64,000 bases of DNA from CANRIN01 sp964493515 (GTDB taxonomy: Bacteria; Bacillota; Clostridia; Oscillospirales; JAAYOS01). Positions 59,655-64,000 of this stretch are shown one piece after another. The position numbers and the translations under genes are program-made. Each line of letters opens with the position of its first letter. Positions within the stretch are counted from its first letter, which is position 1. The stretch covers positions 17,556-81,555 of the forward strand of contig CAZBNJ010000002.1 of assembly GCA_964493515.1 (NCBI GenBank), given 5' to 3'. The notes under the pieces are model-generated. The model had not been told where the DNA came from, searched no databases, and saw only the letters and a list, made by a program, of their open reading frames with translations.

Positions 59655-62612
59655 ATGAAATCCCTTGGCATAGACGTCGGCTCGACCACCGTCAAGGCGG
59701 TGCTTATCGACGAGTCCGGCGAGATCCTCTACAAGCGATATGAGCGACACAACGCGCGCGTTCGCGAGCTTATAGCGCTGATACTTGAGGACGTGATAAA
59801 GAGCGTAGGCCCGGTCGAGGTCCATGCCGCCGTGACCGGAAGCGCGGGTCTCGGTGCCGCCGAGCGTGCGAAGCTGCCGTTTGTGCAGGAGGTGGTCGCA
59901 AGCTCGACCGCCGTTGAGAAATTCCTGCCCGGCACCGACGCGGTGGTGGAGCTTGGCGGTGAGGACGCAAAGATAATCTTTTTCGGGCAGGTGACCGAGC
60001 AGCGCATGAACGGCACCTGCGCGGGCGGTACCGGCGCGTTTATCGACCAGATGGCGACGCTGATGGACATAACCGCCGACGAGCTGAACGAGCTTGCGAG
60101 CCGTGCGGAGAAGCTCTACCCGATAGCAAGCCGCTGCGGAGTGTTCGCAAAGACCGACGTCCAGCCGCTGCTGAACCAGGGCGCACGCCGCGAGGACGTC
60201 GCTGCGTCGATACTCCAGGCGGTGGTCAATCAGACGATAGCGGGACTTGCGCAGGGTCGCAAGATAGAGGGCAACGTGGCGTTCCTCGGCGGGCCGCTCG
60301 CATTTCTGCCAGAGCTTGGCAAGCTGTTCGTCAGGACGCTCAAACTTACCGACGAACAGGCGCGCTTCCCGAAGGACGGACAGTATTTCGTCGCGCTCGG
60401 CTGCGCGGTCGAGGCTCGGCGCTTCGATCCGCTGCGGTTGGACGATGTCGCGGCGCGGCTTGACAAGGCGGAGGAGATCGCCCCGAGCGGACGGCTCGCG
60501 CCGCTGTTCGCAAACAAGGAGGAGTACGAGGAGTTCACCGCACGGCACGCGCAGGCGGCTGTGGCGACGGCGGACCCCGCGACATACACAGGCGACGCGT
60601 GGCTTGGCATCGACGCGGGTTCGACGACCACCAAGCTGGTGCTGCTGACCGACGACGCCCGCATCCTTTACAGCTACTACGCGCCGAACCGCGGCGATCC
60701 GGTCGAGGTCCTGCGCGAGCAGCTGCTCGAGGTCAGACGGCTGCTCGGCGACAGGATAAAGCTGCGCGGCAGCGCGGTCACCGGCTACGGCGAGGAGCTG
60801 ATGTGCGCGGCATACGGCGTGGATGACGGCATCGTCGAGACGGTGGCGCACTATACCGCCGCGCGATTCTTCGAGCCGCAGGTCGACTACATAATCGACA
60901 TCGGCGGACAGGACATGAAGTGCTTCCGCGTACACGCGGGCGCGATAGACAGCATAATGCTGAACGAGGCGTGCAGCTCGGGCTGCGGTTCATTTATTGA
61001 GACGTTCGCAAAGGCGATAGGCCACACCACGCCCGAGTTCGCGAAGCTTGGACTGTTCGGAGAGCATCCGGCGGATCTCGGTTCGCGGTGCACCGTGTTT
61101 ATGAACTCGTCGGTCAAGCAGGCGCAGAAGGAGGGCGCGACCGTCGCGGACATCAGCGCGGGACTGTCGATATCGGTGGTCAAAAACGCGCTGTACAAGG
61201 TCATTCGTGTCGCAGACCCGGCGGAGATAGGCGAGCACGTCGTCGTGCAGGGGGGGACCTTCCTGAACGACGCGATACTGCGCGCATTTGAGCGCGAGCT
61301 TGGGCGGGAGGTCACCCGTCCGGCGATAGCGGGACTGATGGGAGCGTTCGGCTGCGCGCTGTACGCAAAGGAGGTCGGTCGCGCGGAGAGCGGGCTTATC
61401 AGCCTGGACGACCTCGAACACTTCGAGCACACCAGCTCGGCTGCGCGCTGCGGCTTGTGCGGCAACAACTGCACGCTGACGGTGAACCGATTCACCGGCG
61501 GCCGCCGCTTCATCACCGGCAATCGCTGCGAGCGCGGCGCGGGCGGGTCGAAGGCCGCCGAGGAGATACCGAACATCTACGCCTACAAGCTTGAGCGACT
61601 GCAAAACATCAAGCCTATCGACGCACCGACGCGCGGCGAGATAGGTATACCGTTCGTGCTCAATTTCTTCGATACTCTGCCGTTCTGGAGCGAGTTTTTT
61701 GCCAAAATAGGGGTAAAAGTGGTGCTTTCGGGCACATCCGACCGAGGCATCTACTCGCTCGGACAGGACACCATCCCGTCGGACACGGTGTGCTATCCCG
61801 CAAAGCTCGTCCACGGGCACATCCAGGCGTTGGTGGACAAGGGCTGCACGCGGATATTCTACCCCTGCGCGCCGTACAACAACGTCGAGTATGAAAAGGC
61901 GGACAACTTCTACAACTGTCCGGTCGTCGCCTACTATCCCGAGCTTATCGCGGCGAATATGCCGGTCACCAAGACCATCGAGTACATAAATCCGTATCTC
62001 GTATACACACGAAAAGGTTTTGAAAAGAAGGCGTTTGAGGCGTTTAAGCCGTACTATCCCGACCTCACGTTAGGCGAGGTGAAGGCTGCGGTCAAGGCGG
62101 CGCGAATCGCCGACGAGCAGTTCCGAAACGACATCCGGGTTCAGGGCGAGCGTGCGATAGCCTGGGCGCGGGCGCGCGGCAGGCGGACGATAGTGCTCAG
62201 CGGACGCCCCTATCACATCGACCCCGAGATAAACCACGGAATCGACCGCCTGATAACCTCGCTCGGGCTTGCGGTGGTGACCGAGGAAGCCGTTGCGGCA
62301 CAGGGCAACGCGGCGCCGCTCCACGTCCTCAACCAGTGGTCGTATCACGCCCGACTGTACAACGCCGCCGAGTATGTCAGCCGCACGGGCGACATGGAGT
62401 TCGTGCAGCTGGTCAGCTTCGGCTGCGGCATCGACGCGATAACCGGCGACGAGCTGCGCAGCATACTCGAAAGCAAGGGAAAGTTCTACACACAGGTCAA
62501 AATCGACGAAATTACCAATCTTGGCGCGGCAAAGATTCGACTTCGCTCGCTCGTTGCGGCGATGGAGGCACGCGACCGCGCGTCGGGAAAGGCGGTGCGC
62601 GCCAATGGCTAA
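59655..62612 (+). CDS. Acyl-CoA dehydratase activase (two ASKHA domains plus DUF2229)
   Basis: The 985-residue protein belongs to the HgdC/BadFG group that uses ATP to inject an electron into 2-hydroxyacyl-CoA dehydratases. It has two ASKHA ATPase domains: about 1-270 (GIDVGSTTVKAV, CAGGTGAFI, SRCGVFAK) and about 315-590 (GIDAGSTTTKLV, CSSGCGSFIE, SRCTVFMNSS); each has the two Cys that hold the shared [4Fe-4S] cluster. A CGLCGNNC cluster-type motif follows near 600, then a DUF2229-type region to the end. The substrate is unknown. It overlaps the next gene by 8 bp. Confidence 0.87.
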   Translation: MKSLGIDVGSTTVKAVLIDESGEILYKRYERHNARVRELIALILEDVIKSVGPVEVHAAVTGSAGLGAAERAKLPFVQEVVASSTAVEKFLPGTDAVVELGGEDAKIIFFGQVTEQRMNGTCAGGTGAFIDQMATLMDITADELNELASRAEKLYPIASRCGVFAKTDVQPLLNQGARREDVAASILQAVVNQTIAGLAQGRKIEGNVAFLGGPLAFLPELGKLFVRTLKLTDEQARFPKDGQYFVALGCAVEARRFDPLRLDDVAARLDKAEEIAPSGRLAPLFANKEEYEEFTARHAQAAVATADPATYTGDAWLGIDAGSTTTKLVLLTDDARILYSYYAPNRGDPVEVLREQLLEVRRLLGDRIKLRGSAVTGYGEELMCAAYGVDDGIVETVAHYTAARFFEPQVDYIIDIGGQDMKCFRVHAGAIDSIMLNEACSSGCGSFIETFAKAIGHTTPEFAKLGLFGEHPADLGSRCTVFMNSSVKQAQKEGATVADISAGLSISVVKNALYKVIRVADPAEIGEHVVVQGGTFLNDAILRAFERELGREVTRPAIAGLMGAFGCALYAKEVGRAESGLISLDDLEHFEHTSSAARCGLCGNNCTLTVNRFTGGRRFITGNRCERGAGGSKAAEEIPNIYAYKLERLQNIKPIDAPTRGEIGIPFVLNFFDTLPFWSEFFAKIGVKVVLSGTSDRGIYSLGQDTIPSDTVCYPAKLVHGHIQALVDKGCTRIFYPCAPYNNVEYEKADNFYNCPVVAYYPELIAANMPVTKTIEYINPYLVYTRKGFEKKAFEAFKPYYPDLTLGEVKAAVKAARIADEQFRNDIRVQGERAIAWARARGRRTIVLSGRPYHIDPEINHGIDRLITSLGLAVVTEEAVAAQGNAAPLHVLNQWSYHARLYNAAEYVSRTGDMEFVQLVSFGCGIDAITGDELRSILESKGKFYTQVKIDEITNLGAAKIRLRSLVAAMEARDRASGKAVRANG

Positions 62613-63927
62613 GCTGGTATACGACAAGGAAGGCCGCCTGCTGTTTACCAAGGAGATGGCGGCGGAATATACCGTTTTGGTTCCGCAAATGCTGCCGATA
62701 CACTTTGAATTCATAACAAAAGCGCTCAGTTTGGGCGGTTTGGAGGTCGAAGTGCTGAACACCACCCATCGCGGCATAATCGACGCGGGACTCAAGCACG
62801 TCCATAACGACATATGCTTCCCCGCGCTGCTGGTGATAGGGCAGATGATCGACGCGCTGAAGAGCGGCAAGTACGACGTCCACAAGGTTGCGCTGATGAT
62901 AACCCAGACCGGCGGCGGCTGTCGCGCGTCAAACTACATCCATCTGTTGCGAAAAGGATTGATAAAAGCCGGATATGACTTTGTTCCGGTCATTTCTCTG
63001 AACCTTTCGGGGCTGGAATCCAACCCCGGATTCCACATGAGCCTGCCGATGATAAGCCGGCTGATATGCGGTGTCGTGTACGGCGACGCGCTGATGTGGC
63101 TGTCAAATCGCAGCCGCGCCTACGAGCTGAACGCGGGCGAGACCGACGCGCTGGTGAAGAAGTGGACGACCAAGATTTCGGACGAGATGAAGCACACTCG
63201 GCTGCCTAATCGCCGAAAAGTGCGCGAAAATCTTCTCGGTATCGCCAAGGACTTCGGAGGCATCAAGCTCGGCGGCACGCCAAAGCCGCGTGTCGGCGTG
63301 GTAGGCGAGATATACGTCAAGTTCGCGCCGCTCGGCAACAACAATCTCGAGCGGTTCCTGCGCTCGGAGGGCGCGGAGGTGGTCGTCCCCGGACTGATGG
63401 ACTTCCTCATCTTCAAGGTGGACAACCGCGTCGAGGACAGCATTATTTACGGCGGAAAAGCCGCGAAAAAAGCGCTCGCGAAGATTTTGCGTGACTATAT
63501 CATCGGTTATCAGGACCTGCTGCGCGAGTGTCTCTCCGCCGCCGACGGATACCCCGTGCCCGCGCGCTATGCGGACATCAAGGAGATGGTCGGAGGCTTC
63601 CTCGGATACGGAAACAAGATGGGTGAGGGATGGCTGCTCACCGCCGAGATGCTCGAGCTGATACACTCGGGCGTGAACAACATCGTCTGCACGCAGCCGT
63701 TCGGATGCCTGCCGAATCACATCGTCGGCAAGGGCATGATGCGTCCGGTGCGCGAGGCGAATCCGACCGCGAACATTGTGGCGATCGACTACGACCCGGG
63801 CACGACCTCGGTCAACCAGGAGAATCGCCTGAAACTGATGCTTGCCAACGCCCGCAAGGCTCTCGAACGTCAGCAGACGCCGGAGGAACAGCCGGCATCG
63901 ACCGAGCCGGAGGCGGTCACGAAGTGA
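62605..63927 (+). CDS. 2-hydroxyacyl-CoA dehydratase-type component
   Basis: The 440-residue protein resembles the HgdB/D-like dehydratase family: DICFPALLVIGQM, MITQTGGGCRASNY, GVVGEIYVKFAPLGNNN and TQPFGCLPNHIVGKG, with conserved Cys in CFPA, GGGCR and FGCLP positions suited to an iron-sulfur cluster. In many Clostridia this region is the C-terminal part of a single protein of roughly 1,400 residues together with the activase; here it is separate but coupled (8-bp overlap). The ATG at 62605 was chosen for start of homology. A terminator follows. Confidence 0.87.
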   Translation: MAKLVYDKEGRLLFTKEMAAEYTVLVPQMLPIHFEFITKALSLGGLEVEVLNTTHRGIIDAGLKHVHNDICFPALLVIGQMIDALKSGKYDVHKVALMITQTGGGCRASNYIHLLRKGLIKAGYDFVPVISLNLSGLESNPGFHMSLPMISRLICGVVYGDALMWLSNRSRAYELNAGETDALVKKWTTKISDEMKHTRLPNRRKVRENLLGIAKDFGGIKLGGTPKPRVGVVGEIYVKFAPLGNNNLERFLRSEGAEVVVPGLMDFLIFKVDNRVEDSIIYGGKAAKKALAKILRDYIIGYQDLLRECLSAADGYPVPARYADIKEMVGGFLGYGNKMGEGWLLTAEMLELIHSGVNNIVCTQPFGCLPNHIVGKGMMRPVREANPTANIVAIDYDPGTTSVNQENRLKLMLANARKALERQQTPEEQPASTEPEAVTK

Positions 63928-63928
63928 G

Positions 63929-63956
63929 AAAAAGAGGAGCGAAAGCTCCTCTTTTT
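63929..63956. terminator. Terminator with GAAA tetraloop
   Basis: Twelve-bp stem (63929-63940 with 63945-63956), GAAA loop, A-tract left and T-tract right. It can serve both strands. Confidence 0.92.
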
Positions 63957-63970
63957 GCTGTTTCAATATG

Positions 63971-64000
63971 TCACTCGCTCAATTCGGCTATCCGCGCGAA
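63971..64000 (-). CDS. Possible C-terminal end of a minus-strand gene (partial)
   Basis: On the minus strand the last 30 bases read FARIAELSE and then TGA. The bidirectional terminator just beyond would fit a convergent gene, but nine codons are too few to identify anything. Confidence 0.3.
   Translation of the reverse strand, partial: FARIAELSE

Noticed and set aside
1..64000. CRISPR arrays, tRNA/rRNA genes, insertion sequences, phage genes, toxin-antitoxin or restriction systems
   Set aside because: I looked for spaced direct repeats, the tRNA T-loop sequence, transposase motifs and unusual gene blocks and found none that could be supported.

Overview
The window is a GC-rich stretch of a Gram-positive, Clostridia-type chromosome. 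The evidence is core Firmicutes gene order (yqfC-yqfD-phoH-ybeY-dgkA-era-recO, murB-rapZ-yvcK-whiA, mraZ-rsmH-ftsL-PBP), four genes tied to endospore formation (ylbJ, yqfC, yqfD and a PASTA-bearing SpoVD/FtsI-type PBP), HPr kinase with an HPr carrying both His15 and Ser46, Rex, and a 2-hydroxyacyl-CoA dehydratase/activase pair typical of anaerobic fermenters. The DNPR motif of MurE points to meso-diaminopimelate peptidoglycan. A run of 10 N inside pfkA shows that this is a draft scaffold, perhaps metagenomic.

Layout. 1-5.2 kb: a secreted RCC1/stalk/trypsin-like protein, a CPBP protease, a GT2 transferase, cdd and an unknown 8-TM protein. 5.2-8.8 kb (minus): lgt-folD-fhs. 8.9-10.4 kb: infC-rpmI-rplT behind a consensus promoter and an L20-type attenuator leader. 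10.4-13.5 kb: acetyltransferases, a YjjG-like phosphatase and a TrmB-acetyltransferase fusion. 13.6-26 kb: a pyridoxal-kinase-like gene, hprK, glcK, murB-rapZ-yvcK-whiA-dnaE, pfkA, fba. 26-27.5 kb (minus): an ECF sigma factor and its probable anti-sigma factor. 27.6-36.7 kb: ylbJ and a small Cys protein (minus), then yqfC through mutS2. 36.9-40.6 kb: ptsH, uvrC-rsmD-coaD and a coiled-coil protein. 41-53.7 kb: a dcw (division and cell wall) cluster from mraZ to ftsZ without murF, murD, murC or ftsA. 53.7-64 kb: rex (minus), a divergently transcribed membrane protein and SLH-like secreted protein, a 37-aa Cys-rich peptide, HAD-ilvB-ilvN, and an acyl-CoA dehydratase activase with its partner.

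How the genes work together. Most of the window is housekeeping: peptidoglycan precursor synthesis and septation, translation and ribosome maturation, upper glycolysis (glcK, pfkA, fba) with its HPr/HprK control arm, one-carbon folate metabolism, DNA replication and repair, and sporulation. Regulation can be read at several points: the L20 attenuator with a nine-base long-range antiterminator, an AUC start for infC, a Rex operator lying on the -35 box of rex itself, GTGG repeats at about 10-bp spacing in front of mraZ, and a palindrome on the -10 region of the murB operon.

I found no CRISPR array, tRNA, rRNA, insertion sequence, prophage or obvious defence system. The least ordinary items are the RCC1-stalk-protease, the TrmB-acetyltransferase fusion, the anti-sigma-like protein with four external CxxC pairs, the acetolactate synthase homologue without its pocket Trp motif, and the Cys-rich micropeptide. 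Where alternative starts exist I chose them by ribosome-binding-site spacing.
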